Origin: Periplaneta americana
Lineage: Eukaryota; Arthropoda; Insecta; Blattodea; Blattidae
Assembly: GCF_040183065.1 (NCBI RefSeq)
Contig: NC_091119.1
Location: 60,553,892 to 60,617,891, forward strand
Length of the DNA stretch: 64,000 nt
Direction: 5' to 3'
Of this stretch, positions 21,307 through 32,305 are shown piece after piece. Position 1 is the stretch's first letter; every line of letters starts with the position of its first letter. The notes below the pieces were generated by a model. The model had not been told where the DNA came from. It searched no databases and saw only the letters and a list, made by a program, of their open reading frames with translations. The position numbers and the translations under genes were made by a program.

Positions 21307-21901
21307 TAATTAACTTATTATTCCAAGAACATGAATTTTACCAGCTATTTACCAGGTGTTTGTTTCCAAATCGACTGTACGGCACCGGAAAGGGTTCTTT
21401 CTGGTGAGGAACATCATTTTAAAAAATTATCCAAAATAGTTGATTTTTCGATAGACTTGTTATTTATGAAAGATTCTGTACAATTAAATCGATGCACAGA
21501 TAAAATCAATGCGGTCATCTTTGCAATTTGTGAGACGATATTTTTCGTAGCACAAAACACGGGAAGATTATATACATACAACACGTAATTTATATTTTAT
21601 CACATAATTGTAGCCGTATTCTGTTCAATAATGTTTCATAAGTACTTACATTTCAAAAGGTTGTTGTTTTCATTAACATGCAACTAGTCAATTTCTCTTT
21701 CCAACTTAATGTTCCAGCCCATCACTTCGTTGCCGAGCAACAACGGCACACCAATAATTTGCATATTCCTTTGTTGCAATGCAAAATGTTACCACCGAAA
21801 CGTATTTCAGCGTGAAATCGTATAAGTAAGCCTACCTATATTTTCTATCGAATTTCACATTCCATGCTATAGCTCTTTATCCAATTAACGAGAAATAAAT
21901 A

Positions 21902-22568
21902 CACCGTGTCCCGCTTAGAGGGATCGAGAAATAAGTGCTAATTTGAAGTATAAGTAATGGTTTTATAACATAAATTTTTGTACAACTTGATGTAAAAACT
22001 CTGCGAGTTTCGGTGCAACTCGATGTGTGCGCCTCGAGCTACTCTGAAGACATCCAAAAGGTACTCAATCATCTGCCAAGTGTTCCATAACATTTGTGGA
22101 GTGATTAGCGCAGCTGCATTTTATAATGCGTTGTCTCAGTTTTTCTAAACTGTCAACTGTACCACGTTGGGACACAAAATTCATCATGAAGCCCCAGAAA
22201 GAGATCAATGGGCTTCAAGTCGGGTGACCTAGGTGGCCAGGCAAGGGTTCTCCTTGTTGCTGAAAAAACTATCCTGGGGGAGTTTATCAACAACAAAAGT
22301 TCTGCACATGTCCAGATACACATTCCTTTTGATTGTCGCCTCGATGAATAAGAATGGTCCAGTGACGGAATGTTGTACTGAATGGCGCCAGCTGGTTTCC
22401 ACAATAAATGTTAGTGCGCATGCGCATGAACATGCAACTGTTTTTAAACCATTGGTGCATAAACTTGGACAGTTTCTGCATCTTGTCAGATGTAATTCAA
22501 AACAATATCTTCATCTGATTTTAAATGGTGAGCATTTATTTCTCGATCACTCTAAGCGGGACACGGTG
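21902..22568 (-). mobile_element. Mariner-type element, internally deleted
   Basis: CACCGTGTCCCGCTTAGAGG and its inverse bound the element, with TA at 21900-21901 and 22569-22570. Terminal repeats of about 36 bp are near-identical. It contains the C-terminal part of a mariner transposase on the minus strand. Confidence 0.88.
22153..22404 (-). pseudogene. Mariner/Tc1 transposase C-terminal fragment
   Basis: The frame has LAWPPRSPDLKPIDLFLGL, the conserved WPPRSPDL.P.D..L block just before the third catalytic residue of mariner-like transposases. The Asp in DLFL is that residue position. The usual W after FL is replaced by G. Upstream frames (22287-22481) hold shifted remains. The ORF is too short and frameshifted to be active. 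Confidence 0.85.
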
Positions 22569-23095
22569 TATAAATACCCTTCTACGAAAACACAGGATAG
22601 GACAGAAAGTACGTACAGTAAAAACCCGACTATCCGTTACCCTATTAACCGATCGGCGGATTATCAGACTATCAATTTCTGCATTCAAAGAAATGACCCC
22701 AAGAACTTCCACACAATTGCAAATCCTTACGCCTTTCAGTACTTGCCCAACTGTTCGAGTGACGGTACTTTACTTCTGTGCAAAATGTCTTCCACGTGTA
22801 AGCCTGTATAAAAAGGGAATAGTGCTACGTACAAAAAAGTGAAAATATTTGAGTGATTTGGGAAAAGATAAACTGTGCCTCATCATGCATCGAATTACTA
22901 GATTTGTGTATGGGCAGATACTGTACTCTATTTAATAAAAAAACAAGGTTAAAGTGGTACTTATTATTGTATTTCGTTGTGTTTATTAATTATGTCTAAT
23001 ATAATATTGCATAGTATACTCATACTATGCAGTTTGAAGACGCCAGTGGTTGCAGTACGGCTAGAGCATTAAATTGTGAAACTGTTAAATGTCTT

Positions 23096-23800
23096 ACTTA
23101 CTTACTTGCTTGCTTACTTACGGTTTTTAAGGAACCCGGAGGTTCATTGCCACCCTCACACAAGCCCGCCATTGGTCCCTATCCTGAGCAAGATTAATCC
23201 AGTCTTTATCATCGTATCCTACCTCCCTCAAACCCATTTTATTATTATCTTCCCATCTACGTCTCAGCTTCCCAAAGGTCTTTTTCCCTCCGGCCTCCCA
23301 ACTAATACTCTATATGCATTTCTGGATTCGCCCATACGTGCTACATGCCCTGCCCATCTCAAAGGTCTGGATTTAATGTTCCTAATTATGTCAGGTGAAG
23401 AATACAATGCGTGCAGTTCTGTGTTGTGTAACTTTCTCCATTCTCCTGTAACTTCTTCCCTTTTAGCCCCAAACATTTTTCTAAGCACCTTATTCTCAAA
23501 CACCCTTCACCTATGTTCCTCTCTCAAAGTGAAAGTCCAAGTTTCACATCCATACAGAACAACCGGTAATATAACTGTTTTATAAATTCTAACTTTCAGA
23601 TTTTTTGACAGCAGACTAGATGACAAAAGCTTCTGAACCGAATAATAACAGGCATTCCTCATATTTATTCTGCGTTTAATTTCCTCCCGAGTGTCATTTA
23701 TATTTGTTACTGTTGCTCCAAGATGTTTGAATTTTTCCACCTCATCGAAGGATAAATCTCCAATTTTTATAGTTCCATTTCGTACTTCCTTTGCTGTGGT
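23096..23800 (-). pseudogene. Non-LTR retrotransposon RT C-terminus with (TAAG)n tail
   Basis: On the minus strand it reads KIGDLSFDEVEKFKHLGATV, NINDTREEIKRRINMRNACYY, split here from LLSSSLLSKNLKVRIYKTVI, and onward through FENKVLRKMFGAKREEV and GHVARMGESRNAYRVLVGRP. One frameshift separates the two open parts near 23505. The 3' end is a TAAG/CAAG tail at 23096-23126. It is the same family as 10747-11383. Confidence 0.9.
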
Positions 23801-23864
23801 CGTGCCGGAGAATCAGTCCCATTCCGAGGCTTATTGTTAGGTTTCGTAACATGCTGTTTTTTTA

Positions 23865-24035
23865 GGGTGATGAGTTGTTAGCCCTTAGCCCAACCCCCAA
23901 GCTGGAGGACCACCCCTTATCGGCTGTCCACGACTGCTTATTCAATATATTCGCAGCTACCCTCCATATCCGGAGGCCGTCTCCCCTACCCTCAACCTGA
24001 GGACGAGCCATGCAGTGGTGATAGGGACCCACAAT
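23865..24035. repeat. Unclassified interspersed repeat
   Basis: A GC-richer block (GTTGTTAGCCCTTAGCCCAA, CTGGAGGACCACC, GGAGGCCGTCTCC) sits between the LINE and the right Tigger end. From memory similar blocks recur in cockroach-like genomes. No tRNA boxes were found. Confidence 0.4.
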
Positions 24036-24167
24036 ACATGTCTATGCAATTAATTTATAAACATCTTTTATGGTACGGATTATCCATTTTTTTGGATTAA
24101 CCGTTCAACCTACTCTCTTCATTACCACGGATAATAGAGATTCTACTGTGTTTATATTACGTTGACT

Positions 24168-24285
24168 GTCAGAGAGGACACCAGTGTCTCCACAAGGATT
24201 CATCTGACTGCCTTAGAGGACACATCTGTGTCTCTGCGGACATTTCACCTAACTGCCAAAGAAGACACCGGTGTCCTCTGTTTAT
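24168..24285. repeat. Short degenerate tandem repeat of about 47 bp
   Basis: About two and a half units built around GAGGACACCAGTGTCTC, GAGGACACATCTGTGTCTC and GAAGACACCGGTGTCCTC. Each core is itself a small palindrome. Confidence 0.65.
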
Positions 24286-24526
24286 CAATACGCAAGCCCA
24301 AGTTTCATCCTAAGGACTAAAGTACATAAAAACACGATGGTAGTCAACGTGATATATCTTCAAACATGAAATAACATGCCATATGCCTTTGTCAAGTACT
24401 CTAGTTTGCAACCCTTTCATTGGAGTTTTATCTGTTAAAGATGGGGAGCTGATCAATATAACATCCTATAGCGATAATAATAGAGTTACTGGCTATATGT
24501 CACAGATGTTTGTCTATAACTTAAGT

Positions 24527-24600
24527 CAGTAGTTCCCAAAATGGGTAGGTCGCGACCCCTGGGAGATCGTGTAACGAGCTGAGAGGCTTTGCGAGATGAT
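24527..24600 (+). repeat. Solo hAT terminus
   Basis: CAGTAGTTCCCAAAATGGG followed by GTCGCGACCCCTGG is a Charlie-like hAT end. I find no matching inverse end nearby. Confidence 0.55.
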
Positions 24601-24762
24601 TTTCAAAATAAAACAAAGAAACACATTAATAACATACGTAGAAACATTAACAACTTTGAACATAAAAATAAAAATAAAAAGTTTCAGTAGTTATAAAAGA
24701 AAAAATGTTTTTAAGAAAATGCTTCTCATATCAACATTATATTCTATACCCTCACATGCGCG

Positions 24763-24788
24763 CGCACACACACACACACACACACACA
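24763..24788. repeat. (CA)n microsatellite
   Basis: Perfect CA dinucleotides. Confidence 0.95.
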
Positions 24789-24956
24789 TTGATGTCATTT
24801 TTAGTTTTAACCCTTAAGCAGTCGCGTCTAACTTTGTAACATTAAGAATCGCGCGGAGTGTTGCTGACATCCCAAATATTAGGTACTTGTGCATAATTTT
24901 TTTATTAAATAATTAAAATATCTCTCTTTTTTATTCATACAACTAGCTATATAAGC

Positions 24957-25470
24957 TTTTATCATCCAGTCTGCTGTCAAAAAATCTGAAAGTTAGAATT
25001 TATAAAACAGTTATATTACCGGTTGTCCTTTATGGTTGTGAAACTTGGACTCTCACTTTGAGAGAGGAACAGAGGTTAAGAGTATTTGAGAATACGGTGC
25101 TTAGGAAAATATTTGGGGCTAAGAGGGATGAAGTTACAGGAGAATGGAGAAAGTTACACAACAACACAGCTGCATGCATTGTATTCTTCACCTGACATAA
25201 TTAGGAACATTAAATTCAGACGTTTGAGATGGGCAGGGCATGTAGCACGTATGGGCGAATCCAGAAATGCATATAGAGTGATGGTTGGGAGGTTGGAGGA
25301 AAAAAGACCTTTGGGGAGGCTGAGACGTAGATGGGAAGATAAAATTAAAATGGGTTTGAGGGAGGTAGGATACGATGATAAAGACTGGATTAATCTTGCT
25401 CAGGATAGGGACCAATGGCGGGCTTATGTGAGGGCGGCAATGAACCTGCTGGTTCCTTAAAAGCCAGTAA
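24957..25470 (+). pseudogene. Non-LTR retrotransposon RT C-terminus
   Basis: It encodes SSLLSKNLKVRIYKTVILPV, then a frameshifted FENTVLRKIFGAKR block, RWAGHVARMGESRNAYRVMV and KMGLREVGYDDKDWINLAQD to ...AMNLLVP. The order and sequence equal the copy at 10747-11383, and the 5' truncation point is close to the frameshift site there. The 3' tail is short. Not functional. Confidence 0.9.
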
Positions 25471-25683
25471 GTACAACTACCTATATGGAATACTTTAATA
25501 CCTATCATAATGTTATAAATTAATGTACTATAAGGGTAATATTTCAATATGTAATATCCGAACGTTTATTCACTCTTAATCATAATTTACTTTCCAGACC
25601 ACTCTGTTGATTTTTCTTCGCGCACAGTCGCTACTTAACATCCATTGTTATTATTTATTACATAAGTATGGTGAGTTTCGTCA

Positions 25684-25968
25684 ATGTCACTATTTAAAAT
25701 ACCAGCTCGGTGTGTTGGCGTCCCCCCACACCACTTAAACCGTTATCTCGAGTATGCGAATTCCGATTTCAAACATGTTTACAAGGAGTTTCATGAAGTC
25801 TGGCCTAAGTACCCTTTTACTCATGATCCCACTCCCAATGACCACATGGGCTCGCTCCCATCCAAGTATAAACAATTTTCCTTCCCATTTTATGCAGGCT
25901 TAGGACTGCCACATGAGCTCACTCCGTATAAAAATTTAATTTCCCATTTTATACTTAATTTACAATGA
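25684..25968 (+). other. Unassigned open frame next to the Harbinger element
   Basis: A 94-residue frame (MSLFKIPARCVGVPPHHLNR ...) is open just left of the Harbinger left terminus. It shows no motif that I recognise, no splice logic with neighbours and ends inside the terminus. It may be chance or a relic. Confidence 0.2.
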
Positions 25969-26119
25969 CGCGGCATCCGCGGACTGGTATTCACAATTTC
26001 GCGACTTGAATCGCTGGTTCGTGTTGATTAGGAAACTTAAAATGAAACGATGCCTGCCTTCTCTATTTTTGGAGTAGAAGAAATCAACAAATCATAATTA
26101 TGTACGAATGACATCTTCT

Positions 26120-26480
26120 TAATTTGATGATCTCCTGCATATCATTGGCCCTCAAATACAAAAACGTCCAATGCGGGAGGCATCCAGCAGAGCGTCTAAA
26201 CGTAATTTTGAGGTTAGGTTTCCCTTTAAGAACTTAGTTCTCTCTCTACGTTCTCTCTTTACGATTTTCGTATTGTAACTCCACAATGTCCATTAGGCCT
26301 ATAGCTTTAGAAACAAATCCTGTAATCTGGGATAATTTAAAAAGCACCTCATTAAGTGGAAAGTCTCTGAGGACAATTTCACGAAGGTGGAAGAAGGATA
26401 TTGGAAAAAAGTAAATTTCCCGAACTTCATGGGAGCCATGGATGGAAATCATTGTATTTCATGTAAACAAGCCATACTAT
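26120..26480 (+). pseudogene. Harbinger transposase relic
   Basis: One frame reads FDDLLHIIGPQIQKRPMREA, the N-terminal 'F..LL..I.P.I.K' block. Another reads KVNFPNFMGAMDGNHC, where the Asp of GAMDGNH is the first catalytic residue of the DDE core (GAIDGKH in intact copies). Frameshifts lie between these blocks, and the reading ends at the foldback insertion at 26482, so the other catalytic residues are gone. Confidence 0.78.
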
Positions 26481-26481
26481 A

Positions 26482-27023
26482 AAGAGTGAACCGTAAATAA
26501 TGTCATTAATTTCAGAGGGTTATTCTTTGAGATATTTCAAACAAAAAATTATATAATTGTTTTTCTTCTGCTTCCTTTTCAAGATAAAAACTGTTTTATA
26601 TGAAACATATCTTACCGTCTTTTGAAAAAAAAAAACATTTATTTAATTACCAATAGGCTATATTTAGTCAATTTAAGAGAGGAGTGTTTTATGATAATAA
26701 ATAACCAGAAATTTGATCTAACAAATGTAACGTTTTAAAATTCCTTTTCGGAACAAAAATTTACAATTGTTCAGATGACATTTCTGCATATTTAAACGAC
26801 AAAAACTCTTTTTTTTATCATAATACACTGCTCTCTTAAATTGACTAGCATATTGGGAATTAATTCATTCGCTTTCCCAAAATACGCTATGAAACGTTTC
26901 ACATAAAATAATTTTTTTCTCGAAAATGAAGCAAAAACGAGCAAAATTATATTAAATTTTTTGTTTGAATTATCCTAAAGGATAACCTCTTGAAACTAAT
27001 GACATTACTCACGATTCATTCTG
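26482..27023. mobile_element. 542-bp foldback element
   Basis: The outer arms (AGTGAACCGTAAATAATGTC at the left, its inverse near 27000) pair over about 75 bp. A second pair of arms (TTTAGTCAATTTAAGAGAGG near 26668 and its inverse near 26840) pairs inside, so most of the element folds on itself. TATA flanks both ends. It sits between the two Harbinger gene relics. Confidence 0.75.
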
Positions 27024-27106
27024 TATAATTCAGGGTATCCTTTAACCAATTCTAGCAACATCTCATCTGAAAAAGTATTCAATTTTGTTGCAGACGACGC
27101 CATCAT
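27024..27106 (-). pseudogene. MADF-domain protein start (Harbinger-associated)
   Basis: From two adjacent Met codons at 27106 the minus strand reads MASSATKLNTFSDEMLLELV then KGYPELY, the first helix of a MADF domain (LI.LV...P.LY). The frame then enters the foldback and stops. PIF/Harbinger elements commonly carry such a DNA-binding partner gene. Only about 25 residues remain. Confidence 0.6.
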
Positions 27107-27276
27107 AAACAAAACACATACGCATTCCGGTAATGTCGCGCGGTAAAAGTTAACTCAATTTCAACTTTCGTGCGTCGCGATCTGCGTCGTGACGTCATGG
27201 AATTCTGATTTCCTATTGGGCCATAATCTATATAATTTCGCGTCGCGTCGTGTTGGGTGTGTCGCGTCATTGTAAA

Positions 27277-28405
27277 GGATGCATTATGACTGCCATTTTA
27301 CTTTGTTGGATTTGTATTGCTTGTAGTATGAGCATGCAATATAGGCGTTTCCACAAATCTGCGTTAGATAGAAGCCTTTAAAATCCTTACAAAGCGAACA
27401 CAAAGCAATCAGCTGATCTTCGATGTCCATTTAAAAAAAAATCTGCGTGAAGGTGCCCATTGTCGTCGAGGGAATAAGACGTAATAGAAAAGCGATAAGA
27501 ACGATCTGTGCAATTAGAGGTAGGCTACACATGGAACGGAGGGAATGAAGTCATTCAGACGATTGTTGCCATAAATGTTCACCAATTTTCAAAATAATGT
27601 CAAGTGAATCTAGTGCGTCATGAGCTTCTTGTAAACTTTTAGGAAGCTTAGGATGTATCTTACCTCTTGCGCGATAAATGTTGTTTTTTAATCAGAATGG
27701 CGTCATATGATGTTAGTGTTGGTACGTCTGATTTCATTAACTGTCTATATAAAATTTTTATAGGCCGCTCACATGGATCATCGATGGCTGTTCTTTTCAC
27801 AGAGTTACTTAACTTCTGTCTGTTGAGTACACTTTCACATATTTTATCAAATTTGTGGTGTCAAAACTGTCTGCCACTTTCTTTTTTCATTTATCTTTAC
27901 GAAACACATTTATCATTACAAGTCCATCTTTCAATTCCATCTGTGAGATATTTTTGAAAACTGAATTTGAAACTTGAAATCACTAACAAATCTCTTCCAC
28001 GTTGACTAACATAAAGGTACTCGTCCACGATGCTAGTTATATAGCGCTCTATTTTTAATAGCACAACAGAAATATCACATCACGTTTACACACATGACCA
28101 GATTAGCGCGCTATTTGCAATTTTTTTGTATAGCGCTAGAAGCTGTCAGGAAGATCTTGCAGCACATGTTTACATGTCGCTATGAAATTCACGCTGGATT
28201 CTCTGGCGCAAGAACGTTCTACTTGACCTTATAGCACTGACAGTCACAGTGTAGCCTTACCAGTTTACGTGTCCATTGTAATTATTTTTCCATTTTGAGC
28301 TTAAACAAATAAAGTGAAAATGTAAAACAAAATGCTCAATAAAATAAAAAATATTCTTGAATACACTGTATACCAATTCACAGTATCAGAGCCATTCCTA
28401 CACAG
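27277..28405. other. No recognised feature
   Basis: Only short open frames. A possible TATAGCGCT-containing inverted-repeat segment near 28035-28140 was not resolved. Confidence 0.3.
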
Positions 28406-28409
28406 TATA

Positions 28410-29405
28410 CAGAGTGATTCACGAGGAAAGGTGAAAAATTTAGAATGTGAATTCCCAAGTCATTCGGAGTCAAAAAGTTCATGTGAATATAGGCCCGTTT
28501 TCGAACGGTTACGGAGTTATGGGTCTTTGATTTCACAAAAACTTCTGAGATTTCATTTTACTAACTCGCATTTAGAAACAGATAACGGACAAATTTTAAA
28601 AGTTTATATTCATATATGCATACATACCTAATATTCTAGACGTCGGGTCAATGTTTTCGCACATTTTCAAAGGTACCTCCTTCTGCTCCAATGCACTGTT
28701 CCGCTCGGGCGTGAATCGCGCTTATCCTCGGGAGTGTTGCACGTGGCTGTTCATTATGCCGCATCCAAAATACGGTCGATTAGCGCCGCTCTCGTTTCCC
28801 TCTTCCTTTGCTATGCCAAGTCTTTCAGCCAACCCCATAGACAGTAAGTAGGCTTACTCTTCGATATGGTATCCTTCTGTTCGGAAAGCGTCATTCATAT
28901 TCAGCGACAGCATTCAAGGAACTTTCATCGCACAAACCATAAACATACATAAAATCGGCATATTCTGTAGTCGAAAATTTATAAGGCATCTTGAAAAAAA
29001 CAACTTAACACTTCCGATAACTACCTGTATAACTACTATACTGACTGAACTGCTGTGAACTGATGATAGTGTAGGCTATTTGTGTTATCTGCGGGTTCTG
29101 TGTCATTACATCAGACAAGGGCAGGCGATTGGACATTTGTAATGTCCCACCACCTGGTTTATTTCTCTTATCTATATCGCTCACAATGCAGATTCCAATG
29201 TTACGTCGTTCATTGCCATCGGTGACCTTGTCTCACAGCATATGGTAACGTCTGATTCACAATGGGGCGAGACGTTTTACCAAAAAAGATTCATGTATCT
29301 CCGCCATCGTTCGAAAACGGACCTATGTTCATATGAACTTTTTCACTCAAAATGACCTAAGATATCGTATTCTAAATTTTTTACCTTTCCTCGTGAATCA
29401 CTCTG
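28410..29405. mobile_element. Tc1/mariner relative with arms of about 105 bp
   Basis: CAGAGTGATTCACGAGGAAA opens the element and its inverse closes it; pairing extends to GTTTTCGAAC, roughly 105 bp with scattered mismatches. TA precedes the left end; the right flank reads TG. Minus-strand remains near 28650-28800 read HARAEQCIGAEGGTFENV, like the C-terminal tail of IS630/Tc1/mariner transposases. Confidence 0.75.
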
Positions 29406-29637
29406 TGTAGCAACCTCATAATATTTAATATTAATAGGTTAGTGCAGGGCTGGGCGATTCGTGTTAGCTTGAGCGACCTACAGGTACCTGTCTCATCCTA
29501 CTCCCGCAATTGCACGCATCATAGAAAATATTGTCCCTCCCATTGAGGGTTAAATGCGCAGTAGCACTCAGAGAGAGGCTAAACGCCCGGACCTAGGAGT
29601 GTGTTGATGTAAATCATAAAGTCCACACCTGTAAAGT

Positions 29638-29875
29638 AACGGTGAGCTCGTCTGGCCGCGAAACCAGGTGGCCCGGGTTCGAATCCCGGTCGGGGCAAGT
29701 TACCTGGTTGAGGTTTTTTCCGGGGTTTTCCCTCAACCCAATATGAGCAAATGCTGGGTAACTTTCGGTGTTGGACCCCGGACTCATTTCACCGGCATTA
29801 TCACCTTCATTTCATTCAGACGTTGAATAACCTAGATGTTGATACAGCGTCGTAAAATAACCAATAAATCATAAA
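29638..29875 (+). repeat. tRNA-derived SINE, best copy
   Basis: Box B is GGGTTCGAATCCCGG, with GTGAGCTCGTCTGG at the box A position. The body has TTTTTTCCGGGGTTTTCCC, AAATGCTGGGTAAC and GGACTCATTTCACCGGC, and the end AGCGTCGTAAAATAACC with an AATAAATCATAAA tail. The copy at 383-594 plus 2620-2670 belongs to the same family. Confidence 0.88.
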
Positions 29876-29999
29876 TATGATATATAACATAGGCCATAAC
29901 TCAACAAATATTTGTTTCCGGACACATGTCTATAGGAACTTTTTTTTTCTAGTTTCGACCTATACTGCATACTATAAAAATATGCCACTTTTTCAAGCA

Positions 30000-30005
<6 letters not shown>

Positions 30006-30064
<59 letters not shown>
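30006..30064. repeat. (TA)n microsatellite
   Basis: A perfect TA dinucleotide run of nearly 60 bases. Confidence 0.95.
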
Positions 30065-30071
<7 letters not shown>

Positions 30072-30254
30072 GATATATATAATATATGAAGATTTAGATA
30101 ATAAATTATATAAATAATACAATATATATTAACATTTATACCAATACTTAGAGTATTTTCTATTTCTTCCACAGTTTTTCCTCAATAAACACAGCGGAAT
30201 ATCTAGCACCGTACAGAAGACTTGCTGCGCCAGCTGCAATATTGTCTAACTTGA

Positions 30255-30469
30255 TCATGCCAGAAGGAGGTAGCGCCAGACTTTCCTTATCGCTGTGTAC
30301 ACGGCGCAAGGATCGTATTGCAAGCCAGAAGTCATTCGTGCGCTTTTTCTCATAGCCTCTGCAATATAGCCGCTCGATGTGCAGTTTACACGGTGCAATA
30401 GTGACCTGAGCTGGAAATTCATTGCATTGGACAGAAAACTAGCTCCGTGGACAAGTACCTTAATACTGT
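30255..30469 (-). pseudogene. Orphan last-exon-like segment of the membrane-protein family
   Basis: On the minus strand a 215-nt open segment follows ...CGTGATAG with two leading bases, the same phase as the last exons at 31982 and 62961, and ends in TGA. It encodes SIKVLVHGAS, then SSGYIAEAMRKSARMTS and ...RKVWRYLLLA. It shares AMR...R.T and a Y..I spacing with the exon at 2752-2964, and I.EA..KS with the exon at 31982. The acceptor has a poor pyrimidine tract, and no partner first exon with the RPY/membrane pattern lies between it and 31982. It could be a decayed fourth copy or an alternative last exon of gene 1. Homology is suggestive, not proven. Confidence 0.35.
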
Positions 30470-30969
30470 CTATCACGATAGGGTTCATTTTTCCGTTGTA
30501 CCACAAGCTCACTCAACTAACTGTTCTCCACTGACCGACGACCTTAAAGGGAAAGGCATTGGACCGAGTTCATAAACAATGTAGGACTCCTCAAGAAGGT
30601 GAACAACTTCCGCGCGGGAGCGACTTCAGTTATCTTTCCTTTCTTACCATCCCTGATCTGGAGCGACTTCGTTAGCAGCCGTTTACGATTATTGTTGCCT
30701 TACCAATTCTAAGAAAGGTATTGAAAGTTTCAGAAGTACAGGCTTACTCAATATGTAGTTAACAGCTCTGTGTATGTGACTAAGATGTTGACAACACAGC
30801 TTTTTCTGTATTTTCCGGGAGAAACTCAAAACAATTACTACAGTCATAGATGGATACTGAATCAGTTTTTAGAAAGTTACATTCACCTGGCTCAAATTCT
30901 AAAGAAATATAATGGAAATACCTGCCTGATTCGGATTTCGCTTATTGCGGACAGATAGCAAGATTGTGG

Positions 30970-31415
30970 TCCATTTTGAAATTGAACACCACTTCGGCGG
31001 GCCATGCTATACATGATGTGTGTTTGTGGAGATTATGTAATGTACTAGGGTGAGTGTTCTGTAAGTGTATTGTAGGGAATGAGTGAGGATGATAATGATG
31101 AGGAAGGGACAAGGAGAAACCGGTGCCGGCACGTTGCCTACTCCTGTCGAATAGCATCAAAGAGGCCGCTAGGCTTAACGTCCCTGTCCGATGGACGAAT
31201 CACTATCAACAGTGACATATGCCTTCTCTTCATATCCACTGCGGAGAGATTTTGGATTTAACTGAGGCATATTGGTGCACATTTTAGTGATTAGAAATTG
31301 TGCATCGCCACCTCTCCTAGTCCCGAGGTAGAAATTTTACACGAAAATCTCTGACCCCTCCGGAAATCGAAGCCGGGCCGGCTAGTCTGAAGGCAGACGC
31401 GCTACCACAGATGCC
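30970..31415 (-). repeat. tRNA-derived SINE, minus strand, long copy
   Basis: At 31415 the minus strand starts a tRNA-like head with GTGGTAGCGCGTCTGCC (box A) and GGCTTCGATTTCC (box B). The body continues to the CACTTCGGCGGG block shared with the copy at 14760-15035. Confidence 0.75.
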
Positions 31416-31419
31416 CATA

Positions 31420-31980
31420 AATAGATAAATAGAATATTGTTTTTCGATTAGGTATGATTATTGTTATACAATATGTTCGTATATTCGTCATAAAGGTTAA
31501 TTATTTACATAAAATAATTTTAAAGCTGTTGCCAAATTCTCAAACTGCTGTTGAAGAAGGAAATTTCATCTCATATCAAAAACAGACCGCCACATGCTAT
31601 CTGCTTCTTATGCTGCATAAACAGTAGGCCTTACCTCTGAGTTGTTGTTTAATATGGTGATCTGAATCTTGAATGCAAAAGATCTGATTTCTACAGGGTT
31701 GATATAACCTCATGTACTGTGTGTACTTAGCCAGTGACCTACGCGCAAGATTTGGAAACGTTAAATTCTTCCTCCAAACTTCGACTCTGGCTGACCCCAC
31801 TGTAGTGAAAAGATTTCTGGTAGCTTATTCCATCTTATTATTTCCAATAGCTGTGACCATCTTCAGCTTTTAATAAATTCTGTTCCAGCAAATAATCCAA
31901 GGTTAGTAATTTAATTTTATGAACTTTCTTTCAAACGCAAATGTTGGTGGGCGCAGCGCTCCAGAACACATGCGAAGACA
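31420..31980. other. No recognised feature; expected 3' flank of gene 1
   Basis: It lies downstream of the gene 1 stop codon at 31982-31984. I looked for AATAAA on the minus strand just below 31982 and found only weak candidates, so no polyadenylation site is called. Confidence 0.3.
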
Positions 31981-31981
31981 G

Positions 31982-32199
31982 TCACTCCAGGTCCAGAGCG
32001 ATACCGTAGAAGATGCGCAGGTAGTCACAAGACATTAAGGCAGATGCTAGTATCAATAGCGATTTGGATATGGCTTCCGTGATGTTCCGTGCGTTGCGGG
32101 GAGACATGTGATGTTGCATCAGCCACCGAGTTGCAGCTACCACGCCGCTCGAGTCCGCCGTGTTCCCGTCCAGTAGTGTCTGCATGCAAGCCACTGAGC
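31982..32199 (-). CDS. Last coding exon of membrane-protein paralogue gene 1
   Basis: The exon follows CTACGGTACAG and has two leading bases (GC). These complete the codon left by the phase-1 donor CTTG/GTACTT of the exon at 41062-41284. It encodes 71 residues to a TGA stop: SVACMQTLLDGNTADSSG, AATRWLMQHHMSPRN, ITEAISKSLLILASALMS and DYLRIFYGIALDLE. The central part is mildly hydrophobic, but no second clear membrane helix is called. Its length, 218 nt, equals that of the segment at 62961-63178. It is GC-richer than its flanks and free of transposon hallmarks. A predicted intron of about 8.9 kb separates the two exons. Family and function are not recognised. Confidence 0.55.
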
Positions 32200-32305
32200 C
32201 TGTACCGTAGCACGAAGAATAAATGAGTGGCGTGTTTATCCAACACAGCTTATAAACAAATTACTGGCAATTTTCTTAATATTGTAATGAAATACAGAGC
32301 GATTC

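Larger units (their letters stand above)
22616..24148. mobile_element. Tigger-type element hosting a LINE insertion
   Basis: The left end CAGTAAAAACCCGACTATCC and the right end, read inversely, CAGTAGAATCTCTATTATCC, are typical pogo/Tigger termini. TA precedes the left end at 22614-22615; the right flank is TG, so the duplication has mutated or the end is off by a base. A LINE copy (23096-23800) and an adjoining repeat (23865-24035) lie inside. No transposase block is readable. Confidence 0.65.
25959..27276. mobile_element. PIF/Harbinger element, decayed
   Basis: TTTACAATGACGCGGCA at the left is mirrored by TGTCGCGTCATTGTAAA at the right. Inside are remains of both typical Harbinger genes: a transposase (plus strand, 26120-26480) and a MADF/Myb-like protein start (minus strand, 27024-27106), in convergent arrangement. 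A foldback element (26482-27023) separates them. The 3-bp target duplication could not be confirmed. Confidence 0.75.

Noticed and set aside
22233-22811. 192-residue plus-strand open frame
   Set aside because: It is antisense to the mariner transposase remnant and runs through the mariner terminus into the Tigger terminus; it has no motif.
25684-25968. Host exon candidate next to the Harbinger element
   Set aside because: No recognisable domain, no convincing splice pairing and overlap with the element terminus.
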